A stretch of 12,708 bases of DNA, taken from contig JAPLIF010000152.1 in NCBI GenBank assembly GCA_026389255.1, positions 1 to 12,708 of the forward strand, read 5' to 3'. The notes under the pieces were generated by a model. It worked only from the letters and a program-made list of their open reading frames with translations. It was not told where the DNA came from and did not search any database. Shown here one piece after another: positions 1-9,283 of the stretch; position 1 is the stretch's first letter; each line of letters begins with the position of its first letter. This DNA comes from Cyanobacteriota bacterium. GTDB lineage: Bacteria; Cyanobacteriota; Cyanobacteriia; PCC-6307; Cyanobiaceae. The translations under genes were made by a program, and so were the position numbers.

Positions 1-119
1 TGATCCCGTTCACGATCCGCAGGAACCGGTTGTTCTGGCTCATGTCCAGAACGCCCTGGTAGGTCACGCCTTGCAGCATGGCGGTCCCACTGACGAATTC
101 CAGTCCGCCGCCACTGTCC
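1..119. repeat. 119-base perfect direct repeat, copy 1
   Basis: Positions 1-119 are identical to 781-899 with no mismatch. Identity ends at 120 (t) versus 900 (a). The period is exactly 780 bases, or 260 codons, so both copies are read in the same frame of the adhesin-like protein (DSGGGLEFVSGTAML and onward). Because copy 1 starts at the window edge, the true repeat may extend further left. Confidence 0.95.
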
Positions 120-899
120 TGGATCGTCCCGCCTGAGATGATGCCGTTGGTGGTCAGGAAGATCGTGCCCAGCGCCGCGCCGGCACCCACCTTAATCGTG
201 GCGCCCGTGTTGTCCTCGGACCCACCGATCGACACGCCGCCGCCCGAGCGCGTGATACTGTTCAGGGCCGCTGTGTTGAAACTGCCGTTCAGACCTAACC
301 CGCCATCGGTCATGCTGATCTTGCCGGCGTTCGACCAAGCTCCCGACAGGGTCAGGCTCGATTTGGCGGCGATGTTGATCGTACCGGTGTTGGTGATTGT
401 GGTCGCGCCGATCACCAGGCTGTCGCTATTGCTCACCAGGACCGTGCCGGTGTTGGTGAAGCGGTTGCCGTTGATATTGAGAATGCCGCCGGAGAATGCG
501 GCGGTGAGCAACCCCTGGTTCACGATGGCGTTGGCCGGGTTGCCCGACGATGATAACGACGCGCTGCGCCCGGCATGCACGACATTGAACTTGCTGCCCA
601 GGGTCAGCACCGCTCCGGGACCGACATCGTTGGCAAAGAGCAGCGATTGACCACCGCCGCCGCTGTTGCCGATGTTCAGGGTCGCGTTATCTAGTGTCGT
701 TTTGCCGTCGATGGAGAGGTTGACGTTCTCGCCCGTCAGATTGACCGTGCCGGCACCCGCGCCGTTCAGCCCGGTGAACGTGATCCCGTTCACGATCCGC
801 AGGAACCGGTTGTTCTGGCTCATGTCCAGAACGCCCTGGTAGGTCACGCCTTGCAGCATGGCGGTCCCACTGACGAATTCCAGTCCGCCGCCACTGTCC
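1..899 (-). CDS. Adhesin/autotransporter-type beta-strand repeat protein, internal fragment
   Basis: On the minus strand one frame stays open from 899 down to the window edge and has no stop, so the protein continues outside. It reads as a low-complexity beta-helix of Gly, Asn, Thr, Ser and Ala. Rungs such as NQGLLTAAFSGGILNING, FTNTGTVLVSN and ITNTGTINIAA recur every 20-30 residues. This is the style of autotransporter-associated beta-strand repeats and filamentous-haemagglutinin-like surface proteins, which are normally exported and lie on the cell surface. No signal peptide, start, or C-terminal barrel is present, so the secretion route cannot be told. Local GC is about 58 percent in the blocks I counted, against about 75 percent in a crtL block. 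The frame joins crtL directly at 899/900. The family style is clear, but whether the fragment belongs to this genome is doubtful. Confidence 0.7.
781..899. repeat. 119-base perfect direct repeat, copy 2, ending at the crtL junction
   Basis: This is the second copy of 1-119. Its right end coincides exactly with the point where the sequence turns into crtL. In copy 1 the adhesin continues past the same point (minus strand GTIQ then DSGGG). In copy 2 the preceding residues are lycopene cyclase (FVFM then DSGGG). The repeat is therefore either one unit of a tandem array or a join made by the assembler. Confidence 0.95.
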
Positions 900-1448
900 A
901 TGAACACGAATTGCCCCGGCTCGATCGGCGGGGCACTGAAGCGGCCGACGATGCCGTAGGCGGCCTGGCCGGCCACGGGCCCATCCTGACGCCTGCGCAC
1001 AAAGACGCTCTGGTGGCCGCTGGCATCCAGCAGCAACCGGGCCCGATGCTGGTGGCCCGCGGCGGTGGTGACCACGAAAGCCTGATCCTCCAGCTGCCAG
1101 GAGGCGGCCTGGCCCTGCAGCCAACGGACATCGGCGGCGGCGCAGCGGCCCAGCCCATGGGCCTGCAGGGCCGCTTTGTCGAAGAGGCCGTAGGCGCGGC
1201 CGTGGTGTAGTAGCCCATCCCCCCCTGGGGAGCTGCCCCCGGGGCCGAAGTAGCTGACCGTGTTGCTCCAGCGATGGGAGAGCAGGGAGCCGAGGCCAAG
1301 GGAATCCACCTCCTGGCACCAGATGCCGTAGGTGTTGACCCAGGGGGTGTGGGGATCGCCGGCCGCCAGGGCGGTGATCGCCAAGCCCCTCTCGGCCAGG
1401 TCAGCGGCGATGGCCAGGGCCGCCGGACCTGCGCCGATCACCAGAACA

Positions 1449-4147
<2,699 letters not shown>

Positions 4148-4210
4148 GCACAACCGCCTTGAATGAAGTCCACTTTATCGGCAGCCCGTACCCCCTCCCC
4201 CTGAGGCCCC
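4148..4210. promoter_or_regulatory. Short divergent region between gyrA and the HcyBio gene
   Basis: About 60 bases separate the two divergent starts, so both promoters, or at least one, should lie here. On the minus strand GATAAAGT, about 25-35 bases before the gyrA ATG, could be a -10 element, but there is no convincing -35. The C-rich stretch just before the plus-strand ATG carries no clear ribosome binding site. This rests on position more than on motifs. Confidence 0.25.
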
Positions 4211-5347
4211 ATGGCCCCCCTGAAACTGCCGCCCCGCAATGAATCCGAACTGCAGCGCCGCCAGAGTGAGGGCGAGCTGCGGGTGCGGACGGCGGCGGAA
4301 TTCCGGGCCCTCGTGGCCCATTCCGACCTGGCGGAGGCCTACCAGAGCACCGACGTGGTGGTGGCAGCCAACGCCGAATTCACCGACCAGGCCAGCCTGC
4401 ACCTAAGCCTGGGGCCCGCGGACCCGCCGATCCGCCTGCGGGACCCGGTGCTGGGGGGGGTTGGGGGACTGGCCAGTGGCTCCGGCGGCGACCTGCTGCT
4501 GCCGATCGCCGGGGCGGCCCAGGTTCTGGCCGATCTGCTGGCGGGGCAGGCGGTGGACTTCGGTGCCTCTGGGGAAGCCACCCTGCTGCAACCCCGCCGG
4601 GAGCTGCACACCCGCCTTGATCTCGAAGCCATCGGCGGCGGCCAACTGCTACTGCACCGCGGCATCGTCGAAAACGGCCTGGTGGCGGTTAGCAGCGCCC
4701 AGGGCCTGATCCGAACCCCCTGGGGCCCCCTGCTGGGCCCCTACGGCAACGCCCTCTACAGCTGCTCCGGGGCCGACAGCATCGGCCTGGCCATGCCGGG
4801 TCTGTCCCTGCTTGGCCCCGGCTCACCGGTCTTGGTGGGGGGCGCCATTGGCTGGGTGGTCGGCAGCGGCAGTGGCCACCAACCGGCGCCCCGGCGCCTG
4901 CCCAGCGGCCATGCCCGCAGCCCCGGTGCCGTGGCCGCCCTCAGCGTTGATCTGCATGGCCTCAGCCCCCGCTGGGTTCGGGCCTGCCATTTCGAAGGCC
5001 ATGGCAGCGCCCTGCTGGTGGCGATCGCCGCCCCGATTCCCCTGATCAGCCCCGCCGTGGCCCGCCAAATCGCCACAGACGACGGGGCCCTGGAGGCGCC
5101 GGTGCTGGATGTGTCGATCCCACGGCGCATCAAACCAAGTTTCGGCGGGGTGCCTTACAGCAGCCTGCGCCGGGGGGAAATCCGGGTGGATGGCCGCCCC
5201 ATTCCGGCAGCTCCCGCCCACAGCCCCCGGCTGGCCCAAGCCATGGCTTTGGAGTTGATCAGCCAACTCCAAAGCGGCGCCTTTCCCCTGAGGCTGCCGC
5301 TGCTGCCCCTGGGCTCCCGCCCCGGCCTGGTGCCGCTGCCCCCCTGA
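4211..5347 (+). CDS. HcyBio (DUF39) family protein, homocysteine-biosynthesis-like
   Basis: This 378-residue protein resembles the HcyBio/DUF39 family. In methanogens (MA1821 of Methanosarcina) a family member takes part in building sulfur into homocysteine from aspartate semialdehyde, working with a CBS/ferredoxin partner. Family-like stretches are [20 protein letters not shown] (26-45), [17 protein letters not shown] (70-86), [11 protein letters not shown] (179-189) and [18 protein letters not shown] (207-224). Only two cysteines are present, C185 in YSCSGAD and C259 in RACHFEG. C185 sits in a conserved glycine-rich context and is the better candidate for a persulfide-carrying residue. No CBS domain follows and no ferredoxin-like partner is nearby, so whether the cyanobacterial protein makes homocysteine is inference. 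The ATG at 4211 is the first plausible start. The family call rests on remembered motifs. Confidence 0.72.
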   Translation: MAPLKLPPRNESELQRRQSEGELRVRTAAEFRALVAHSDLAEAYQSTDVVVAANAEFTDQASLHLSLGPADPPIRLRDPVLGGVGGLASGSGGDLLLPIAGAAQVLADLLAGQAVDFGASGEATLLQPRRELHTRLDLEAIGGGQLLLHRGIVENGLVAVSSAQGLIRTPWGPLLGPYGNALYSCSGADSIGLAMPGLSLLGPGSPVLVGGAIGWVVGSGSGHQPAPRRLPSGHARSPGAVAALSVDLHGLSPRWVRACHFEGHGSALLVAIAAPIPLISPAVARQIATDDGALEAPVLDVSIPRRIKPSFGGVPYSSLRRGEIRVDGRPIPAAPAHSPRLAQAMALELISQLQSGAFPLRLPLLPLGSRPGLVPLPP

Positions 5348-5475
5348 GCCAGCGCCAGGCCCGACTCCGGGGGAGGCATGGTCACGAAAAACACAAGCGC
5401 CATGAAAAAGGCAGAAAGCCACAAAGAAGTAGCCGAAAAGGGTCGGTAAGCTCCGGCAAGAGCCCTCCCCTCGCC

Positions 5476-6162
5476 ATGGCAGAAACGCCCCACGCTCCGG
5501 AGCCCCAGGACGACCAGGCCCCGCCTCCGATGGCGATCGGCTCCTATGGCGCCCCGGCCAGCAGCGCAGACCAGGCAGCGGCCCCAACGGAAACCGTGGC
5601 CGTGGCACCAGAAGAAAGCCCGGCTGAAACGCCTCCCCTTGCGATGGGTTATGCACCCGTCAGCAGCACCCCCGATCCCACCGACGGCGAGACCGCCACC
5701 GCCTTGCCCCCCCCGGCCGGCTCCTATGGCCTCGCCGGTTCCTATGGCCTCTCCAGCTCCTATGGAGCCTCAGCGACCCCAGCCACGGCCATCCCCACCA
5801 TCGGCTCCAGCGTCGAGGTTCCCCCCCTGGGGGGCGAGAACGGCGAAGGCGGCGAATGGGATCTGCTCAGCGGCAAGCTGCGCGACTGGTTGGACCGCAA
5901 GGACCTGGGCGGCTATTGGGAGCGCCTCGGCGGCCCTTTGCGGGCATCGGGGCTGCTCTTGGGCGGATTGATCCTGATCAAGCTCTATGAAGCCCTGCTC
6001 GAAACCCTCGACGACATCCCCCTGCTGCCCCGGCTGCTGCAGCTTGCCGGCCTGCTGTACCTGGTCAATTTCGGGTTTACCCACCTGATCAAGAGCCAGG
6101 ACCGGGAAAACCTCTATCAGATCTGGAAAAAACGCTGGCACGACTTCACCGGTCGCCCCTGA
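5476..6162 (+). CDS. CAAD-domain (CurT/CURT1-like) thylakoid membrane protein
   Basis: This 228-residue protein has a C-terminal CAAD domain (about 128-228), the domain found in cyanobacterial CurT, plant CURT1 and as an insertion in some cyanobacterial aminoacyl-tRNA synthetases. CURT1-type proteins bend thylakoid membranes. The order is a charged amphipathic helix (WDLLSGKLRDWLDRKDLGGYW), a first membrane segment around LLLGGLILIKLYEALL (160-175), a short loop DDIPLLPR, a second membrane segment LLQLAGLLYLVNFGFTHL, and a basic C-terminal helix. The first ~120 residues are Pro/Ala/Thr/Glu-rich and disordered in appearance, with GSYG or SSYG motifs at about 22, 82, 88 and 94. Synechocystis CurT, as I recall, is about 150 residues, so the long N-terminal extension is unusual. 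It stands alone between an HcyBio gene and guaB3, with about 128 bases of upstream space. Confidence 0.85.
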   Translation: MAETPHAPEPQDDQAPPPMAIGSYGAPASSADQAAAPTETVAVAPEESPAETPPLAMGYAPVSSTPDPTDGETATALPPPAGSYGLAGSYGLSSSYGASATPATAIPTIGSSVEVPPLGGENGEGGEWDLLSGKLRDWLDRKDLGGYWERLGGPLRASGLLLGGLILIKLYEALLETLDDIPLLPRLLQLAGLLYLVNFGFTHLIKSQDRENLYQIWKKRWHDFTGRP

Positions 6163-6188
6163 CCAGGGCCCGGAGTCCAGCGGACCTG

Positions 6189-6216
6189 TTGATAGTTTGG
6201 CCCCAACCGTTGTAAT
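6189..6216 (+). promoter_or_regulatory. Candidate sigma-70-type promoter for guaB3
   Basis: TTGATA at 6189-6194 and TGTAAT at 6211-6216 are separated by 16 bases, a good spacing for a housekeeping promoter. Transcription would begin near 6222-6224, that is, at or next to the TTG start codon at 6223. This suggests a leaderless or near-leaderless message. Confidence 0.45.
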
Positions 6217-6222
6217 CGCCCG

Positions 6223-7386
6223 TTGACCATCCAGCTCGGCCGTTCCCGAACCGTTCGGCGCGCCTACGGCATTGATGAGATCGCCCTTGTCCCTGGGGGC
6301 CGCACCGTCGATCCCGATGTGGTCGACAGCCGCTGGACCCTGGGGGGCATTGAGCGCGAGATCCCCATCATCGCCAGCGCCATGGATGGGGTCGTGGATC
6401 CCGCCATGGCCATCCAGCTCTCCCGTCTGGGTGCCATGGGCGTGCTGAACCTGGAGGGGGTGCAATGCCGCTACGACGATCCCAACCCGGTGCTCGATCG
6501 CATCACCGCCGTTGGTAAAGACGAGTTCGTGCCCCTGATGCAGGAGCTCTATGGCCAGCCGGTGCGGGAAGACCTGATCCGCCGCCGGATTGGCGAAATC
6601 CGCGAGGGGGGCGGCATCGCCGCCGTCAGTGCCACCCCGGTGGCGGCCATGCGCTTCGGCTCGATGCTGGCTGAGGCTGGAGCCCAGCTGCTGTTCGTGC
6701 AGGCCACGGTGGTCTCCACCGAGCACATCAGCGCCGAAGGCCGGACCAGCCTCGACCTGGCGGCCCTCTGCCGTGACCTGGGGCTGCCCGTCATCATCGG
6801 CAACTGCGTCACCTATGAGGTGACCCTCGACCTGATGCGCGCCGGTGCCGCCGGCGTGATGGTGGGCATCGGCCCCGGCGCCGCCTGCACCTCCCGCGGG
6901 GTGCTCGGCATCGGCATCCCCCAGGCCACCGCCGTGGCCGATTGTGCCGCCGCCCGCGACGACTTCGAAAAGGAAAGCGGCCGCCGGGTGCCCGTGATCG
7001 CCGACGGCGGCATCGTCACCGGCGGCGACATCTGCAAATGCCTGGCCTGCGGAGCCGATGCCGTGATGATCGGCTCCCCCATCGCCCGGGCCTCCGAAGC
7101 CCCCGGCCGGGGCTTCCACTGGGGCATGGCCACCCCCAGCCCGGTGCTGCCCCGCGGCACCCGCATCCGGGTCGGCACCACCGGCAGCCTGGAGCGCATC
7201 CTGCGGGGCCCGGCCGCCCTGGATGACGGCACCCAGAACCTGCTGGGGGCGATCCGCACCTCGATGGGCACCCTGGGAGCCCGCAGCCTGCGCGAAATGC
7301 AGCAGGTTGAAGTCGTGGTGGCGCCGTCGTTGTTGACCGAAGGCAAGGTTTATCAGAAAGCCCAGCAACTGGGCATGGGTAAATAG
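6223..7386 (+). CDS. guaB3: GuaB3-family IMP dehydrogenase
   Basis: This 387-residue TIM-barrel enzyme belongs to the IMPDH/GMP reductase superfamily, in the GuaB3 branch typical of cyanobacteria and actinobacteria. The expected reaction is NAD-dependent oxidation of IMP to XMP, the first committed step to GMP. The N-terminus MTIQLGRSRTVRRAYGIDEI is typical of the branch. IASAMDGVVDP (50-60) is a substrate-site strand. The catalytic loop is GIGPGAACTSRGVLGIG with the active-site Cys at 222. DGGI (261-264) binds the IMP phosphate region, and GTTGSLERILRGP is in the flap region. No CBS pair is inserted, which distinguishes it from classical GuaB. The start is TTG at 6223, chosen because the family N-terminus begins there and no ATG is available. 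There is no Shine-Dalgarno sequence before it. Yfr1 and its terminator follow. Confidence 0.93.
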   Translation: MTIQLGRSRTVRRAYGIDEIALVPGGRTVDPDVVDSRWTLGGIEREIPIIASAMDGVVDPAMAIQLSRLGAMGVLNLEGVQCRYDDPNPVLDRITAVGKDEFVPLMQELYGQPVREDLIRRRIGEIREGGGIAAVSATPVAAMRFGSMLAEAGAQLLFVQATVVSTEHISAEGRTSLDLAALCRDLGLPVIIGNCVTYEVTLDLMRAGAAGVMVGIGPGAACTSRGVLGIGIPQATAVADCAAARDDFEKESGRRVPVIADGGIVTGGDICKCLACGADAVMIGSPIARASEAPGRGFHWGMATPSPVLPRGTRIRVGTTGSLERILRGPAALDDGTQNLLGAIRTSMGTLGARSLREMQQVEVVVAPSLLTEGKVYQKAQQLGMGK

Positions 7387-7440
7387 TTCGTCCCAGCGCA
7401 AGACCCCTCTAGGGGCGCCGAGATTGGCGCTACGCTCAAG

Positions 7441-7508
7441 GTGTGGGGGCTACGGCTCGCACACTCCTCACACCCTCCGGCCCGGCGTTGCCGGGCTTTC
7501 TGTCTTTT
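7441..7508 (+). ncRNA. yfr1: Yfr1 small regulatory RNA
   Basis: The 12-base ACTCCTCACACC at 7463-7474 is the ultraconserved unpaired core of Yfr1, a cyanobacterial sRNA. It is flanked as expected. A 5' hairpin at 7443-7462 has GTG/CAC at its base, a G-G mismatch, then GGGC/GCTC closing on a UACG tetraloop (7451-7454). A 3' terminator hairpin is at 7480-7496 with a T-rich tail. The place between guaB and trxA is the known Yfr1 locus in Prochlorococcus and marine Synechococcus. Yfr1 acts by pairing its core with mRNAs, reportedly of outer-membrane porins, and is tied to stress tolerance. TACGCT at 7431-7436 could be the -10 box, giving a start near 7441-7443; no good -35 was found. The exact 5' end is inferred. 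Confidence 0.9.
7480..7508 (+). terminator. Rho-independent terminator (3' end of Yfr1)
   Basis: Seven base pairs, GCCCGGC (7480-7486) with GCCGGGC (7490-7496), close a GTT loop and are followed by TTTCTGTCTTTT. It ends Yfr1 and probably also any read-through from guaB3, since no better terminator lies between guaB3 and Yfr1. Confidence 0.85.
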
Positions 7509-7539
7509 CGCACCGCTTTCTTCGCCACCCCCCTGACAG

Positions 7540-7572
7540 CGCCACGCAACGGCCTGCAACGCTGCGTTGGCG
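7540..7572 (+). promoter_or_regulatory. Long imperfect hairpin upstream of trxA
   Basis: CGCCACGCAACG (7540-7551) pairs with CGCTGCGTTGGCG (7560-7572). It gives about eleven base pairs with one bulged T and one A-C mismatch around an 8-base loop. It ends 57 bases before the trxA ATG and has no T-tract, so it is not an intrinsic terminator. It may be a leader structure or protein-binding site if trxA transcription starts upstream of it. Candidate promoter elements between it and trxA (around TTGCTA near 7594) are poorly spaced. Confidence 0.4.
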
Positions 7573-7629
7573 ACACCAAGAATGGCAGGACTTCGTTGCT
7601 AGGTTCAATCGACTTAAAGACTTCCACGG

Positions 7630-7953
7630 ATGTCCAGCGCCACCCCCACCACTGACGCCACCTTCACCGCCGACGTGCTGAACAGCGACCAGCCCGTCCT
7701 CGTGGATTTCTGGGCTCCCTGGTGTGGCCCCTGCCGCATGGTGGCCCCGATTGTCGATGAAATGGCCAAGACCTACGAAGGCAAGATCAAGGTGTTCAAG
7801 CTGAACACCGACGAAAATCCCAACATCGCCAGCCAGTACGGCATTCGCAGCATTCCCACCCTGATGATCTTCAAGGGGGGCGAAAAGGTCGACACCGTTG
7901 TCGGAGCCGTGCCGGCCAACACCCTTTCCCAGGCGATCGGCAAGCACATCTGA
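7630..7953 (+). CDS. trxA: Thioredoxin (m-type)
   Basis: This is a complete 107-residue thioredoxin that reduces disulfides on target proteins in the cytoplasm. In cyanobacteria it is fed by ferredoxin- or NADPH-thioredoxin reductase. The active site is WCGPC (31-35) after the strand VLVDFWAP. The cis-proline is in SIPTLMIF (P76), and [13 protein letters not shown] is the following hairpin. The length is exactly typical and all key residues are present. The ATG at 7630 is preceded by about 120 bases containing a hairpin and an A/T-richer segment likely to hold its promoter. hisH follows after 31 bases, so the two may be co-transcribed. Placement next to Yfr1 is conserved in related cyanobacteria. 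Confidence 0.97.
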   Translation: MSSATPTTDATFTADVLNSDQPVLVDFWAPWCGPCRMVAPIVDEMAKTYEGKIKVFKLNTDENPNIASQYGIRSIPTLMIFKGGEKVDTVVGAVPANTLSQAIGKHI

Positions 7954-7984
7954 ACGCCGCCACTCTCGAAGCGCCCTTCGTGCC

Positions 7985-8614
7985 ATGACCGGACCCATTG
8001 GCCTGGTGGACTACGGCATGGGCAACCTGCACTCCGTGCAGCGGGCCTTCGAGCGGCTTGGAGCCGACGTGCGGCCCGTGCGGGGCCCCGAGGCCATCGA
8101 CGCTTGCCAGGCCCTGGTGCTGCCGGGCGTGGGTGCCTTTGATCCGGCCATGGAGCGGCTGCGGGCCGCCAAGCTGGTGGAGCCCCTACGGCGCTCCTGC
8201 GCGGCGGGCCGGCCGCTGCTTGGCATCTGCCTGGGCCTGCAATTGCTCTTTGAAGGCAGTGACGAGGGAACCTCCAGCGGCCTGGGCCTGGTGGGCGGCC
8301 GGGTTCAGGCCCTGCCCGCCTGGCCCGGCCAGCCCATTCCCCACATGGGCTGGGCCCCATTGCTGGCGGCCCGCCCCAGCCCCCTGCTGCCCCAGGGCAG
8401 CCCCCCCAACTGGGTCTATTTCGTCCACTCCTATGCGGCGGTCCCGACCGATGCCGATGGGGCCACGGCCCTAGTGGAGTGGGGCGACACCCCGGTGACA
8501 GCGGCCCTGTGGCAGGACAACATCGCCGCCTGCCAGTTCCACCCCGAAAAATCGGGTCGCACCGGCGAAGCCATGCTGCGCCGCTGGCTGGCCTGGGTGG
8601 CCGCCCAAGGTTGA
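7985..8614 (+). CDS. hisH: Imidazole glycerol phosphate synthase, glutaminase subunit HisH
   Basis: HisH releases ammonia from glutamine and passes it to HisF, which makes imidazole glycerol phosphate and AICAR, linking histidine and purine synthesis. The protein has 209 residues, the normal length. VDYGMGNLHSV (8-18) is the family's N-terminal signature. The nucleophile Cys82 lies in GICLGLQLLF, the oxyanion-side PGVGAF motif is at 47-52, and the His186/Glu188 pair is in QFHPEKSG. HMGWAPL and VYFVHSYAA are also typical. The ATG at 7985 gives the right N-terminus. The stop TGA at 8612-8614 overlaps the TTG start of rsmD (TTGA), indicating translational coupling. Confidence 0.97.
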   Translation: MTGPIGLVDYGMGNLHSVQRAFERLGADVRPVRGPEAIDACQALVLPGVGAFDPAMERLRAAKLVEPLRRSCAAGRPLLGICLGLQLLFEGSDEGTSSGLGLVGGRVQALPAWPGQPIPHMGWAPLLAARPSPLLPQGSPPNWVYFVHSYAAVPTDADGATALVEWGDTPVTAALWQDNIAACQFHPEKSGRTGEAMLRRWLAWVAAQG

Positions 8615-9192
8615 AGCGGAACCAGGGCGGCAATGGCCTGCGCCTCAGTGGCGGCCGCCGGCTGCGGAGCCCGCCCGGTCTGGTGGCCCGACCGACGGCC
8701 TCCCGGGTGCGGTTGGCGGTCATGAATCTGGTGGCGGACCAATTGCCGGGCTGCCGCTGGCTCGACCTCTGCTGCGGCAGCGGCGTAATGGCCTGCGAAG
8801 CCCTGATCCGGGGCGCGGCGTTGGCGGTGGCCGTCGAACAGGATCGACGCATCGCGGCGGTCGCCCGCGCCAACCTGGAGGCGGTGGCCCCGGAGCGGGC
8901 CCGGGTGATCTGCCAGGAAGCCCGCCTTTGGCTGGCGCCGGGCCCCACCAGCGATGAGCACCGCTTTGACTTGATCTACCTCGATCCGCCCTGGCCGGCC
9001 GGCCTCCATGGCCCCCTGACAGAGGCGGTGGCCTCCGGCGGCTGGCTGGCGCCGGGCGGCACCCTGCTCTGGGAATGCGACAGCAAGGCCCCCCCCGCCC
9101 TGCCGGCGGGCTGGCACGAACGCCGCCGCCGCACCTATGGCGGCAGCACCGTGGTGCTGCTGGAGTTGAACAAGCCAGGGGAATCTGACTGA
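8611..9192 (+). CDS. rsmD: RsmD-family 16S rRNA (guanine-N2) methyltransferase
   Basis: This 193-residue SAM-dependent methyltransferase belongs to the RsmD family; the E. coli member methylates G966 of 16S rRNA. The N-terminus LRLSGGRRLRSPPG, then VARPTASRVRLAVMNL, binds RNA in the family. Motif I is WLDLCCGSGVMACEAL (50-65) and motif IV is IYLDPPWPAG with DPPW at 125-128. AVEQDRRIAAVARANLE is the SAM-binding acidic strand. The start is TTG at 8611, overlapping the hisH stop. It gives a length close to E. coli RsmD, while an upstream extension to 8479 would only read through hisH in another frame. It lacks the usual LF/F at the motif I start, having LC, which is common in cyanobacteria. It is coupled to hisH. 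Confidence 0.9.
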   Translation: MKRNQGGNGLRLSGGRRLRSPPGLVARPTASRVRLAVMNLVADQLPGCRWLDLCCGSGVMACEALIRGAALAVAVEQDRRIAAVARANLEAVAPERARVICQEARLWLAPGPTSDEHRFDLIYLDPPWPAGLHGPLTEAVASGGWLAPGGTLLWECDSKAPPALPAGWHERRRRTYGGSTVVLLELNKPGESD

Positions 9193-9267
9193 CACCACCC
9201 AAATCTTCACCACGATCCTTAACCCCCCCAGTACGGAAGGCATCAAGGTCTGAAGTTTAAATGCCTT

Positions 9268-9283
9268 GCCGGAAGCGGCTTTT
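9268..9283 (+). terminator. Small terminator-like hairpin after rsmD
   Basis: GCCG (9268-9271) and CGGC (9276-9279) close a GAAG loop followed by TTTT. The stem is short, so strength is doubtful. Just upstream a second inverted repeat, AAGGCAT (9237-9243) and ATGCCTT (9261-9267), spans the convergent gap and could help end the opposing AraC transcript. Confidence 0.4.

Noticed and set aside
78..650. 190-codon plus-strand frame over the adhesin region
   Set aside because: It is antisense to the adhesin frame, which has clear beta-helix rungs; the plus-strand product is Pro/Val/Leu-rich without family resemblance.
1..899. CRISPR or satellite array because of the direct repeat
   Set aside because: There are only two copies with a 780-base period, and the intervening sequence is an open reading frame with beta-helix repeats.
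687..1319. 210-codon minus-strand frame
   Set aside because: It is out of frame with crtL and the adhesin and gives an Arg/Gly/Pro-rich product typical of a GC-rich shadow.
5155..5493. Minus-strand frame with a hydrophobic segment (LWLSAFFMALVFFVTMP) in the 5348-5475 gap
   Set aside because: The hydrophobic run comes from an A-rich plus-strand stretch, the rest overlaps the HcyBio gene out of frame, and no small photosystem subunit matches it.
5770..7401. 543-codon minus-strand frame opposite guaB3 and the CAAD gene
   Set aside because: It is long only because high third-position GC removes antisense stops; the product is Gly/Ala/His/Asp-rich with no domain, while the plus strand holds two clear genes.
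7404..7430. CCCC-TCTA-GGGG and GCGCC/GGCGC inverted repeats after guaB3 as a terminator
   Set aside because: Stems of four to five pairs without a T-tract; the Yfr1 terminator downstream is far stronger.
4500..9200. Novel defence or biosynthetic cluster in the central region
   Set aside because: Every gene there belongs to a known housekeeping family and the order resembles that of ordinary picocyanobacterial chromosomes.
8431..9246. Minus-strand 271-codon frame opposite hisH/rsmD
   Set aside because: It is the mirror of two well-recognised genes and its product has no family signature.
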